A stretch of 64,000 nt of DNA, from contig JANSXC010000003.1 of the NCBI GenBank assembly GCA_024743115.1, positions 310,001-374,000 on the forward strand, read 5' to 3'. The notes beneath the pieces are model-generated. The model searched no databases. It saw nothing but the letters and a program-made list of their open reading frames with translations, and had not been told where the DNA came from. Origin of the DNA: a bacterium (lineage in GTDB: Bacteria > Planctomycetota > UBA1135 > UBA2386). Both the position numbers and the translations under genes were made by a program. Shown piece by piece: positions 49,754-60,394 of this stretch. How positions within the stretch are numbered: the first letter of the stretch is position 1; the number at the start of each line of letters is the position of its first letter.

Positions 49754-51598
49754 ATGCCGGAAGCCTTCGAATCCGATCCCGTTCGCCCCGATTCGCGGAG
49801 TCCTCTGGCGACTCCGGATTCGGCAACCCCGAATCGGGCAGGTGGCGGGGCGGCCCGACCCGAGCGGGAGTACCTGAGTCAGCTGCTTCACGAGCTCGCG
49901 GCCAACGTCCGGCGTGAGCAGCTCGAGACCTGGTTCCGATCGCTCGACGTGGTTCGGATGGACGCGCAGGAGATCGAGTTCTCGGTCACGAGTCAGTTCG
50001 TGCGCGATTGGTTGCAGCGCAACTTCTTCACCGAGCTGCAGCACGCGGCCAGGGTCGTCGACGGCCAGGGCCAAAGTGATACGGGCACCTCGAAGCGACT
50101 CGTGCTCAGCTCGCGTGACGAAGATGGCTGGGACAGCCTGCGATTCGCCGGGCTCGACGCCGGGAACGGTGGATTCGCTCCTGGTGGAATCAGTACTGGT
50201 GGAATCAGTACTGGGGAGATCGGTCACGGTCGACCTGGCAGCGTCCGCACCCACGCTGACGATCCGAACGCGGGCAATCGGATGCCCGGGTCCGCGGTGG
50301 GCTCGACGCAATCGGGCGACGCGAGCCATGGTCGTATCACCGGCGACGTGAAGCCTGTCGGTCGTGATGACACGGGTAGTGGCCGCGGACCGCTTCGCAG
50401 TGGTGTCGAGGAGGTGCTGGACCCGATCCGTCAGAAGCTCGACGAGAGCGCGCCGGCGATCGAGGACAGCAACGCAGCCTCGACCAACCCGCCCGCACCG
50501 ACCCCGCTGACCGCTGTGCCGTCGAATCCGGGGAACGCGGCGAACACGATCCCCGGCGGGGCCAACCAGGCCTGTCGCTTGAACCCCAACTACACGTTCG
50601 ACCGCCTGGTGGTCGGCTCGTGCAATCGGCTCGCGCACGCCTCGGCAATCGCGATCTCCGAGAACCCCGGGTTTGCCTACAACCCGCTCTTCGTGCACGG
50701 CAGCGTCGGTCTCGGCAAGACCCACCTGCTGCAGGCGATCTGCCACACGATCGTGAAGCGGTCACCCGACGCCCGGGTGATCTACATGAGTTGTGAGGAC
50801 TTCACGAACGCGTTCATCCAGGCGATCCAGACCAAACAGGTCGAGGTGTTCCGACACTTCTACCGCAGCGCGGACGTGCTCGTGATCGACGACGTGCAGT
50901 TCCTCGCGCACAAGGACAAGACGCAGGACGAGTTCTTCCACACGTTCAACGCGCTGTACGACAACCAGAAGCAGATCGTCCTGTCCTCGGATCGGCCGCC
51001 GGTCGAGATCCCGACGATCGAGGAGCGCCTGGTCTCGCGCTTCAAGTGGGGCCTCGTCGCGGAGGTCGAGGCACCGTGCTTCGACACCCGCACCGCGATC
51101 GTGCAGCGCAAGGCCGCGGGTCGCGGCACCGAGCTGCCCGAAGACGTCGCGCGCTTCCTCGCCGAACGCGTCGCCACGAACATCCGTGAGCTCGAGGGGG
51201 CGGTGATCAAGGTCGTCGGCATTGCAGCGATCACGGGTCAGCCGATCACCCTCCAGCTCGCCGAGACCTGCATGCGCGGGCTGCCGATGCGCAACGGTCA
51301 GATCTCGGCCGACGACATCATGGACCTGATCACGTCCGAGTTCGCGATCTCCGCACGTGAACTGACGGGCAAGAGCCGCACGCAGATGGTGAGTCTGCCG
51401 CGCCAGGTCGCCATGTATCTGATTCGCGAGCACACCGAGAACTCGCTCGAGGACGTCGGTCGGATCTTCGGTGGCCGAGACCACACCACCGTCCTCTACG
51501 CGGTCAACAAGATCCGCGAACGCCTGCAGCGCGACCGCACCTTCAAGGAGCTGGTCGAGTCGCTAAGCAGCCGCCTGCTCACGCGCGGCGTGCGCTGA
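49754..51598 (+). CDS. dnaA: Chromosomal replication initiator DnaA
   Basis: A 614-residue protein. Domain I spans about 35-105 ([21 protein letters not shown]). Domain II is an unusually long, Gly/Ser/Asp-rich linker (about 105-272) with a duplicated GGIST unit. Domain III is the AAA+ ATPase, with [20 protein letters not shown], Walker A GSVGLGKT (316-323), Walker [14 protein letters not shown] and the sensor LSSDRPP. Domain IV carries the DNA-binding signature [14 protein letters not shown]. The total is about 160 residues longer than common DnaA because of the linker. ATG 49754 has CGGAG 8 nt upstream; the extra upstream frame (31 codons) is unrelated to domain I. Confidence 0.96.
   Translation: MPEAFESDPVRPDSRSPLATPDSATPNRAGGGAARPEREYLSQLLHELAANVRREQLETWFRSLDVVRMDAQEIEFSVTSQFVRDWLQRNFFTELQHAARVVDGQGQSDTGTSKRLVLSSRDEDGWDSLRFAGLDAGNGGFAPGGISTGGISTGEIGHGRPGSVRTHADDPNAGNRMPGSAVGSTQSGDASHGRITGDVKPVGRDDTGSGRGPLRSGVEEVLDPIRQKLDESAPAIEDSNAASTNPPAPTPLTAVPSNPGNAANTIPGGANQACRLNPNYTFDRLVVGSCNRLAHASAIAISENPGFAYNPLFVHGSVGLGKTHLLQAICHTIVKRSPDARVIYMSCEDFTNAFIQAIQTKQVEVFRHFYRSADVLVIDDVQFLAHKDKTQDEFFHTFNALYDNQKQIVLSSDRPPVEIPTIEERLVSRFKWGLVAEVEAPCFDTRTAIVQRKAAGRGTELPEDVARFLAERVATNIRELEGAVIKVVGIAAITGQPITLQLAETCMRGLPMRNGQISADDIMDLITSEFAISARELTGKSRTQMVSLPRQVAMYLIREHTENSLEDVGRIFGGRDHTTVLYAVNKIRERLQRDRTFKELVESLSSRLLTRGVR
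50181..50210 (+). repeat. Tandem 15-bp repeat within dnaA linker
   Basis: CTGGTGGAATCAGTA is present twice head to tail, followed by a degenerate third start (CTGGGGAGAT). It encodes the repeated GGIST unit in the flexible domain II, so the repeat keeps the reading frame. Confidence 0.85.
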
Positions 51599-52182
51599 CG
51601 CTCGTCGACGCGGCACCTTCGTGCCGCTCCGAGCTGTCCGAACAGGGCTGCCGAAAGGGGGCTCCCGATGGTCGCCCGCGCGCAACAGGGCCCTCGAACC
51701 AACGCCCGACCCGGCCTTCCCGGGCAACCCATGGGAGCCTGCGTGACCGGGTCATCTTTTGACGGCTTGCAGCCCGCTCGCGGGGCAAGTGGCAACTGCT
51801 GTGGGTGGCAATGTCACGAAACCTGTGGGCATGCACTGAGGCACCGCTGGAAGCCCCGCGTAGTTCTCTGGGGCGTTTTGGACGGGGTTCGGCAGTCGGT
51901 CGGCAGTCCCCAGGAATCACCACCAGAACACCCTTCGATCGGAGTCTTTTCCCGCGGGTTATCGACGTTCGGGATCGGCCGCGAATGGGCTTATTCCGTC
52001 GATCCAGCGGCCGTTTCCGAGTACCTTCTGCACAGTCGTGACGCCACGGTCTACGAGTGAGTGACGAGAAATTCTCTTCCATACATAAGAGACCCTGAAG
52101 CCGCTCGAACCGGGAGCTCAGCAGCAACGCTTTCGACATCACTGATCCGACACCGCACCCGAATCGCAACGCTTTCCCATCG
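51599..52182. other. Noncoding region between dnaA and dnaN (origin candidate)
   Basis: This 584-bp stretch has no supported gene; short frames encode Arg/Ser-rich noise. DnaA-box-like 9-mers are TTCTGCACA at 52026-52034 (one mismatch to TTWTNCACA) and TTATCGACG near 51959. Two CTGTGGG heptamers lie about 24 bp apart near 51799 and 51822. AT-richer patches lie near 51930-51970 and 52065-52090. It could hold oriC or the dnaN promoter. Sequence inspection alone does not settle which side of dnaA carries the origin. Confidence 0.4.
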
Positions 52183-53286
52183 ATGAAGATCCTCTGTGAC
52201 CGGTCCGTGCTGTTGGAGGGCGTGAACGTCGTGTCCTCCGTCGTGCCGGCCAAGACGACCAAGCCGATCCTGCAAAACCTGCTGCTGCACGCCAAGGACG
52301 ACGACGGCGGCGGCATCACGCTGTTCGCTACGGACCTCGAGATGGCAGCGCGGGTCGACATCGAATCGGTCAAGGTGCAGAAGCCCGGCACGGCGTTGCT
52401 GCCCGGCCGCGAACTGTCGGCGCTGCTGCGCGAGATCGGCGATCCGACGGTCACGCTCGCGAGCACGGACCAGCGCTGCAAGATCGAGAGCCAGGGCGGT
52501 TCGTTCGTGCTCCTCGGCGAAGACGTCGAGCAGTATCCCGACGAGTTCGAGCTCGCGGCCGGCAAGCGGGTCGAGGTGCCGTGCGGCAGCATGCTCAGGA
52601 TGGTCCAGGAGACCGTCTTCGCAGCGGCGCGCGAAGAGACCCGCTACGCGATCAACGGCGTCATGATCGATTGTGGGAGCTCCTGCATGCGTCTGGTGGC
52701 GACGGACGGACGCCGGCTGTCGGTGAGCTACCAGAACATCGATAGCGCCGAGGAGTTCAAGGTGGTCGTGCCGCTGCGGGCTCTCAATACGCTGGCCCGG
52801 GCGCTGCCCGAGGACGACGACACGCCACTCGCGATCCAGGTCGGCGACAAGCAGATCAGTTTCACGAATGGCAAGATGCAGCTCGTCAGCCAGCTGCTCG
52901 ACACGCGGTTCCCGGACTACGAGGGCGTCGTGCCCAAGTCTGCCGATACGACCGTCGAGATCGATCGGGTCACGCTCGAGGGGGCGCTGCGGCGCGCTTC
53001 GATCCTGGCCGCGAGCGAGATGCGCATGGTGCGGTTCGAGGTGCACGAGAGCAGTCTCAACCTCACGGCCGAGTCCTCGGCGCGCGGTCGAGCCGACGTA
53101 ACCATCGACGCGGTGGTCAAGGGCGCAGGCGGCAGCATCAACTTCAATCCGGACTACATCCTCGAGGCCTTGCGGGTCTGTGATCTCGAGCAGGTCCGCC
53201 TCGATATGTCTGACGATTCGATGCCGGCGAAGTTCACGCTCGGCGAGTCGTTCACTTACGTCGTCATGCCGATTAGCGGCGCCTAG
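52183..53286 (+). CDS. dnaN: DNA polymerase III sliding clamp (beta subunit)
   Basis: A 367-residue protein with three repeated clamp domains, the standard length. It begins MKILCDRSVLLEGVNVV. Typical segments are VPAKTTKPILQNLLLHA, EETRYAINGVMID in domain 2, and the C-terminal DDSMPAKFTLGESFTYVVMPI, matching the usual clamp ending PM(R/I). The ATG at 52183 has no strong Shine-Dalgarno. It lies in the classical dnaA-dnaN order and is followed 10 bp later by the DciA gene. Confidence 0.96.
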   Translation: MKILCDRSVLLEGVNVVSSVVPAKTTKPILQNLLLHAKDDDGGGITLFATDLEMAARVDIESVKVQKPGTALLPGRELSALLREIGDPTVTLASTDQRCKIESQGGSFVLLGEDVEQYPDEFELAAGKRVEVPCGSMLRMVQETVFAAAREETRYAINGVMIDCGSSCMRLVATDGRRLSVSYQNIDSAEEFKVVVPLRALNTLARALPEDDDTPLAIQVGDKQISFTNGKMQLVSQLLDTRFPDYEGVVPKSADTTVEIDRVTLEGALRRASILAASEMRMVRFEVHESSLNLTAESSARGRADVTIDAVVKGAGGSINFNPDYILEALRVCDLEQVRLDMSDDSMPAKFTLGESFTYVVMPISGA

Positions 53287-53296
53287 GTCCCCGGAC

Positions 53297-56063
<2,767 letters not shown>

Positions 56064-56160
56064 CGAATGTTCGGGTTCGAGTAGTTCGAGCGAATAGTTC
56101 GGGTTCGGGGGGCGACCGCGACGGTCTGGCCCCGCCCGTCGGCTACCGTGGGGTGGCCGC

Positions 56161-57648
56161 ATGCATCGAATCCGTTACCTGATCGGAGTCCTCACGCTCG
56201 TCGCTGCGATCGCAGGGGCGTTGTGGATCGTTCGTCTGCTGCAACAGCTGGATGATCGCCCGGGCGTGCTCGTGCGCATCGAGTTCCAGGACGCGCGCGG
56301 ATTGCGGGCCGGCGCGGACGTGCGCTACCGCGGCGTGCGAGCCGGCCTCGTGCGTGAGGTCGCGGTCGGCGAGGACGGCACACGGGCCGTCGTGCAGGCG
56401 TTGCTCGATCCGACGGCGGCACTGCACGCGCGGGTCAACAGCAGCTTCTGGATCGTAACGCCGCGGTTCACTGGCCTTACCGGTGGAGTGTCGGGCCTCG
56501 ACACGCTCGTCCGAGACTCCTACCTCGCGTTCGAGACGCCGGCCGAACCCGGCTCGGTGCTCGCGGCCGGCAGTCTCGTGGCCGGGCTCGAACGGCCGCC
56601 GGCCGGCGTTGCCCGACAACAGCTCGAGGACCTCGAACCAGGTGACCTTCGCATGCAAGTGCTGCTGCCCGAGAACCACGGTCTGCGACCCGGCTCGCCG
56701 GTGACGTTCCGCGGCGTACGAACCGGCGAGGTGCGCGCCGTGACGCTCGCTCCCGAGGGCACTCACGTCGTAGCCGACGTTCGCATCCTGCGAAGCCACC
56801 GCCAGACCGTGACCGACAAGTCCGTGTTCTGGGTCGCGCGGCCCCAGCTATCCGGCGCGCTGTTCTCCGGCTTCCGCGTCGACGATGTCAGCGCGTTGCT
56901 GTCGCCGTTCGTGGCCTACTACAGCGAACCGGGAGCCGGTCTGCCCGTCGAGGACGACCATCGAGCCGTGGCGCAGCCCATGCGACCCGAGCTGGACGTC
57001 GCGGCCGTGCCCGCCGAAGCGCTCGCGCGGGCGACCCCGATGGGTGCCGCAGCGACCGACGACGTGGTGATCGTTCGCATCGTCTACGCGGCCGTCGAAG
57101 AGGACACGTTCTCCGCGAACGACCCGGTGCACGTCGAAGGCTCCGGCGTGCTCTACGTCGATCGCAGCGGCCGGCCGGTCGTGGTCACCGCGCGCAGTCT
57201 CGTCGACGGCACGTTCCTCGATCTCGAAGCGTTCGGCGACGATCCGGAGATCACGGACGAACAGATCAAGGTAATGCTGCCCAGCGGTGCCGTGCTGCAT
57301 GCCGGTCGCGTCTGGGTCGAGCCAGCAGGTGCCGATCTCGCGGCGCTCGTGCTCACGCAGTCACCCGAGGACTTGCGCGGGACCGCGACCGAACGACTGA
57401 TGTTCGGGGACGCAGCCGGGGCATCTTCGCCGTTCGAACTGCGCCGGGCGGCAGCTGATGGCAACGCCGTGCCCGCGGAGGTCTTCAACCAGGCTTCGCC
57501 GCAGTCGCTCGCGACGATGCGCGGTGCCGCGGTTCTCGGGGGCGGCAAGATCCTCGGGATCTACGGCCAGTCGCCGACCGACGCCGAGGAACCCATCGTC
57601 GTCGCACTGCGCCTGCTGCCCGACGATCTGCGTCCGCACGAGCAGTGA
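56161..57648 (+). CDS. MCE-domain lipid-transport protein (MlaD/PqiB-like)
   Basis: A 495-residue protein anchored by one N-terminal transmembrane helix (about 7-28). Two MCE domains are visible. The first is at about 35-115 (VLVRIEFQDARGLRAGADVRY RGVRAGLV). The second is at about 160-240 (LRMQVLLPENHGLRPGSPVTF followed by RGVRTGEV). A more divergent third segment follows. This suggests a barrel-type lipid conduit between membranes, as PqiB has, rather than single-MCE MlaD. Its stop overlaps the possible GTG start of the ABC gene, so the two belong to one transporter. TACCGT lies 11 nt before the ATG, with no Shine-Dalgarno. Confidence 0.85.
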   Translation: MHRIRYLIGVLTLVAAIAGALWIVRLLQQLDDRPGVLVRIEFQDARGLRAGADVRYRGVRAGLVREVAVGEDGTRAVVQALLDPTAALHARVNSSFWIVTPRFTGLTGGVSGLDTLVRDSYLAFETPAEPGSVLAAGSLVAGLERPPAGVARQQLEDLEPGDLRMQVLLPENHGLRPGSPVTFRGVRTGEVRAVTLAPEGTHVVADVRILRSHRQTVTDKSVFWVARPQLSGALFSGFRVDDVSALLSPFVAYYSEPGAGLPVEDDHRAVAQPMRPELDVAAVPAEALARATPMGAAATDDVVIVRIVYAAVEEDTFSANDPVHVEGSGVLYVDRSGRPVVVTARSLVDGTFLDLEAFGDDPEITDEQIKVMLPSGAVLHAGRVWVEPAGADLAALVLTQSPEDLRGTATERLMFGDAAGASSPFELRRAAADGNAVPAEVFNQASPQSLATMRGAAVLGGGKILGIYGQSPTDAEEPIVVALRLLPDDLRPHEQ

Positions 57649-57653
57649 GCGCC

Positions 57654-59255
57654 ATGAGCGACGCCCGAGAGCTCGAATCGGCGGGAGCCCAGACGTCCGG
57701 AGCCCAGTCGTCCCCGGCCCGGTCGTCCGAGGGGCCTCACGCCGCAATCCGCCTGCACGAGTTCGGGCTGGCGCAACGTCGTGACGATGGCGACGTCGTG
57801 TTGTTCCAGAACGCGACGTTCGACCTGCGCGAACGCGGCTTCTACCTGTTCGTCGGCACGAGTGGTGGCGGTAAGTCGTCGCTGTTGCGCATTCTCGCGG
57901 GACTCGTCGAACCGCGCGAACCGGCGCCCGTGCTGCGTGGGACGATCGAACTGCATGGCGTGTCACTCGCCGGCGAGTTTCCTGCGGCACTGCGGCGTTC
58001 TACGGCCGCGATCCTGCAGGACGAGGGCTTGCTCGACGAACTGAGCCCGCGGGCGAACGTCGAACTCGCGCTTCGTGCGGCCGCGCGATCGCGTCGACTC
58101 GCGCCCGCATTGCTCGCGCAGGCAGGCATCGAGGACCCGCCTGCCCGCGTCGCGATGCTCTCCGGCGGCATGCGCAAGCGCGTCGCAGTTGCGCGAGCCA
58201 TGGCTGCTGCACCGCGGCTGCTGCTTTGCGACGAACCGACGGCGGGGCTCGATCCCGAGTCCGCCCGCGCGATTGCGACGGTCCTGCTCGAGACGCACGA
58301 GGCGAGCAACGAGCGCACAACGATCGTCATCACGCACGATCTCGCGGCGTTTGCCGGACTGTTCGATGGTGCGATCGTGCTCGACGGACCGTCGCGGTCC
58401 CTGCGGCTCGAAGGCTCTGACTACGATCCTCACGACTCGTCCATGTCAGCCGCGGGTCTGAGCCTGACGGTCGACGGCGATTCTTCCGATGCTCCGTCTT
58501 CGGCCGCGCTGCATGGCACGAAGAAGCTGCTGCTGCGCCTGGCGGCGATCGGCGAAACGATTGGTCTCGCACTGCGGCACCTGCCCCCGGTCGAACTGCG
58601 TGAGACCTTCCGAACCGTCGTGCGGTTCGTGCTCGACCCGGCGCTGTTCGTAGCGATCTGCGGCGCGGTACTCGGCGGCCTCGCGACGTTCTTCGCGCTG
58701 CGGAACAACCCCGTCGAGGGCGCGTTCGAGAGCGCACTGCTGATCGGCACGGGCAAGGTCGCGACCGCGGTGCTCGTGCCGTTGTTCGCCGGATTCTTCT
58801 TCACCGCTCGGATCGTGGCCGGCGCCGCCGCGCGGATCGGCACGATGAAGCGCACGAATCAGGTCGCCGCGCTGACAATGATGGGGGTCCGGCCCGCGGA
58901 CTACCTGCTGACGCCGCTGGTCTGGGGCATGACCCTCGCCATGGTCGTCGTCACCGGGGTCGGCGTGATCGCGGCTGCCGGCGCGGCGGCGTTCTCGAGT
59001 TGGCTCGTATCGGGCTTCTCGCCCGCGAGCTGGGCGGCGGCCTGGTTCTCGGCCGTGGACGCGGGCGATCTACTGACGGTCCTCGCCAAGGCTGCACTGT
59101 CCGGTTTCGCGACAGCGCTGTGCTGTTACCACCTTGCCATCGGCCCCAAGCGCTCGGGCGGCGAGGTTGGCGAAGCAGTCAACACCGCCATCGTCGTCGG
59201 CATGAGTCTCGTGCTCGCCGTGCACGCCGGGCTGACGTTCTGGGCCTACGCCTGA
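57654..59255 (+). CDS. Fused Mla-type ABC transporter: ATPase plus MlaE permease
   Basis: A 533-residue single-chain transporter. The N-terminal half is an ABC ATPase: Walker A GTSGGGKSS (68-76), signature LSGGMRKRVAVARAM, Walker B LLLCDEPTAGLDPES. The C-terminal half (from about 300) is an MlaE-type permease with about five helices, including the conserved AARIGTMKRTNQVAALTMMGV and VGEAVNTAIVVGMSLVL. MlaF and MlaE are normally separate genes. The ATG at 57654 was chosen; a GTG at 57645 that overlaps the MCE-gene stop is equally possible. It likely moves phospholipids together with the MCE protein. Confidence 0.85.
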   Translation: MSDARELESAGAQTSGAQSSPARSSEGPHAAIRLHEFGLAQRRDDGDVVLFQNATFDLRERGFYLFVGTSGGGKSSLLRILAGLVEPREPAPVLRGTIELHGVSLAGEFPAALRRSTAAILQDEGLLDELSPRANVELALRAAARSRRLAPALLAQAGIEDPPARVAMLSGGMRKRVAVARAMAAAPRLLLCDEPTAGLDPESARAIATVLLETHEASNERTTIVITHDLAAFAGLFDGAIVLDGPSRSLRLEGSDYDPHDSSMSAAGLSLTVDGDSSDAPSSAALHGTKKLLLRLAAIGETIGLALRHLPPVELRETFRTVVRFVLDPALFVAICGAVLGGLATFFALRNNPVEGAFESALLIGTGKVATAVLVPLFAGFFFTARIVAGAAARIGTMKRTNQVAALTMMGVRPADYLLTPLVWGMTLAMVVVTGVGVIAAAGAAAFSSWLVSGFSPASWAAAWFSAVDAGDLLTVLAKAALSGFATALCCYHLAIGPKRSGGEVGEAVNTAIVVGMSLVLAVHAGLTFWAYA

Positions 59256-59318
59256 GACCCGTCCTACCGCGGCCGCACCGGCCTCAAGTGTGGTCGGGGC
59301 GGCGTCGATGAATCGGGG

Positions 59319-59915
59319 GTGAAGGGCATCGAGAAGCTGACATCGGTCCGGCTCGCGGAGATTCTCACGGAGCGCTCCATCGTTCCTGGCGAGGCGATCT
59401 CGGATGCGCTCTACGCCCAGGAGCGCAACGCCGAGGCGTTCGCGCAGGTGCTGATCAACGGTGGTCACATCACGGAGTGGGATCTCGCCAAGATAGTTGC
59501 CGAGGCGTTCAACCTGCCGTTCCTCATGGCGGGCAACTACCAGCTCGAGGACGCGGCGAAGGAACGCCTGCCGAAGGAGGCGCTGTTCGAGCATATGATC
59601 GTGCCGCTCGACGTCTTCGACGACATCGTGACGGTGTCGATGCCCGTGATCCTGCCGTTCGAGCAGATCATGAAGATCCAGAAGGAACACTCGTGCGAGC
59701 TGTTCCCCTACGTCGGACTGATCTCCGAGAACAAGCGGCTCCTTGGCGAAATGCACAAGGACTACCACGCGTGGCTCGACGAAGATCAGAAGCAACGCGA
59801 AGCTGCGGCGAAGCAACGCGCGTCGAATCAGAATTCCAACGGCCGCGGCGACGGCGACTGGATGAGCATCTTCGATGCGGGCGACGAAGCGATTCGCGCC
59901 AACACGCAGAAGTAG
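59319..59915 (+). CDS. Stand-alone MshEN (GspE N-terminal) domain protein
   Basis: A 198-residue soluble protein. It matches the N-terminal domain of type II secretion/type IV pilus ATPases: RLAEILTERSIVPGEAISDAL, GGHITEWDLAKIVAEAFNLP and FEHMIVPLDVFDDIVTVSMP. MshEN domains can bind cyclic di-GMP, although the exact binding residues were not verified. There is no ATPase domain; the C-terminus is a charged, Gln/Asn-rich tail. It may be a c-di-GMP receptor or a modulator of a pilus ATPase encoded elsewhere. The start is GTG 59319. It is followed by a hairpin shared with the convergent TatA gene. Confidence 0.75.
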   Translation: MKGIEKLTSVRLAEILTERSIVPGEAISDALYAQERNAEAFAQVLINGGHITEWDLAKIVAEAFNLPFLMAGNYQLEDAAKERLPKEALFEHMIVPLDVFDDIVTVSMPVILPFEQIMKIQKEHSCELFPYVGLISENKRLLGEMHKDYHAWLDEDQKQREAAAKQRASNQNSNGRGDGDWMSIFDAGDEAIRANTQK

Positions 59916-59935
59916 CGGCCCGGTCAGTGGGCCGC
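59915..59935. terminator. Bidirectional terminator hairpin
   Basis: GCGGCCC and GGGCCGC form a perfect 7-bp stem with a 7-nt loop (GGTCAGT). It lies between the convergent genes ending at 59915 (plus) and 59938 (minus), and the T-run is absent. Confidence 0.6.
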
Positions 59936-59937
59936 GA

Positions 59938-60333
59938 TCACAGGTCCGCGCCGTTCTGAGGCTTCTGCGGCCGCCCCAGCCCGGTCGGTGCCTGGAGGCC
60001 CTCGTCTGCCACGGCGTCGTCGTCGGGCAGCGGTGACGACAGCGCTTCCGTCGTCAGGTCCTTGAGTGCGCCGGCCGGATTGGTGACGGCGCGCCGCGCC
60101 ACGGTCACCTTGCGGATCTCGTCCTTGGTCGACTGCAGCGTGTTCTTCATCTCCGAGAGATCGGCGTCGCGGTTCATCTGATCCTTGAAGTCGTGGAAAC
60201 CGCGCCGTAGCTGGGCGGCGACGCGTCCGATCGTGCGCCCCGCCTGCGGCAGATTCCGGCCGTAGAGCAGCAGACCGATGACCAGGAGAACGAACATCTC
60301 CTGGAAGCTGAAGGATGAGATGAGTGCGAACAC
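59938..60333 (-). CDS. tatA: Twin-arginine translocase component TatA/TatB
   Basis: A 131-residue protein. The N-terminal membrane helix with FSFQEMFVLLVIGLLLYGRNLP and the hinge Gly-Arg-Asn-Leu-Pro is followed by an amphipathic helix (AGRTIGRVAAQLRRGFHDFK), then an extended charged tail. This is the TatA/B/E fold. The single-gene context, without tatB or tatC, leaves open whether it serves as TatA or TatB. A substrate in this window is likely ActB, which has a twin-arginine signal. The start is GTG 60333, with TATGCT ending 8 nt upstream. Confidence 0.85.
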   Translation of the reverse strand: MFALISSFSFQEMFVLLVIGLLLYGRNLPQAGRTIGRVAAQLRRGFHDFKDQMNRDADLSEMKNTLQSTKDEIRKVTVARRAVTNPAGALKDLTTEALSSPLPDDDAVADEGLQAPTGLGRPQKPQNGADL

Positions 60334-60341
60334 TGTCCGGC

Positions 60342-60347
60342 AGCATA
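60342..60347 (-). promoter_or_regulatory. Candidate -10 box directly before tatA
   Basis: TATGCT on the minus strand lies 8 nt from the GTG start and is followed by GCC, giving the same TATGCTGCC 9-mer as before the genes at 2183 and 15521. No Shine-Dalgarno is visible, so a near-leaderless transcript is likely. Confidence 0.4.
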
Positions 60348-60394
60348 CCGCGCTGGACGTGTTCGGTGCGCGTCTCTAACGTGTTCGCCCCGCT

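Noticed and set aside
51790..51835. CTGTGGG pair as a DnaA-box array
   Set aside because: Each differs from the TTWTNCACA consensus at three or more positions, and two copies do not make a cluster.
51668..52060. Open frame of 130 codons between dnaA and dnaN
   Set aside because: No motif, and irregular Trp/Cys/Arg content. It overlaps other short frames in all phases, as noncoding GC-rich DNA does.
56064..56115. Direct repeat GTTCGGGTTCG twice after gyrB
   Set aside because: Only two short copies 30 bp apart in GC-rich intergenic DNA. Likely chance or slippage, with no CRISPR-like regularity.
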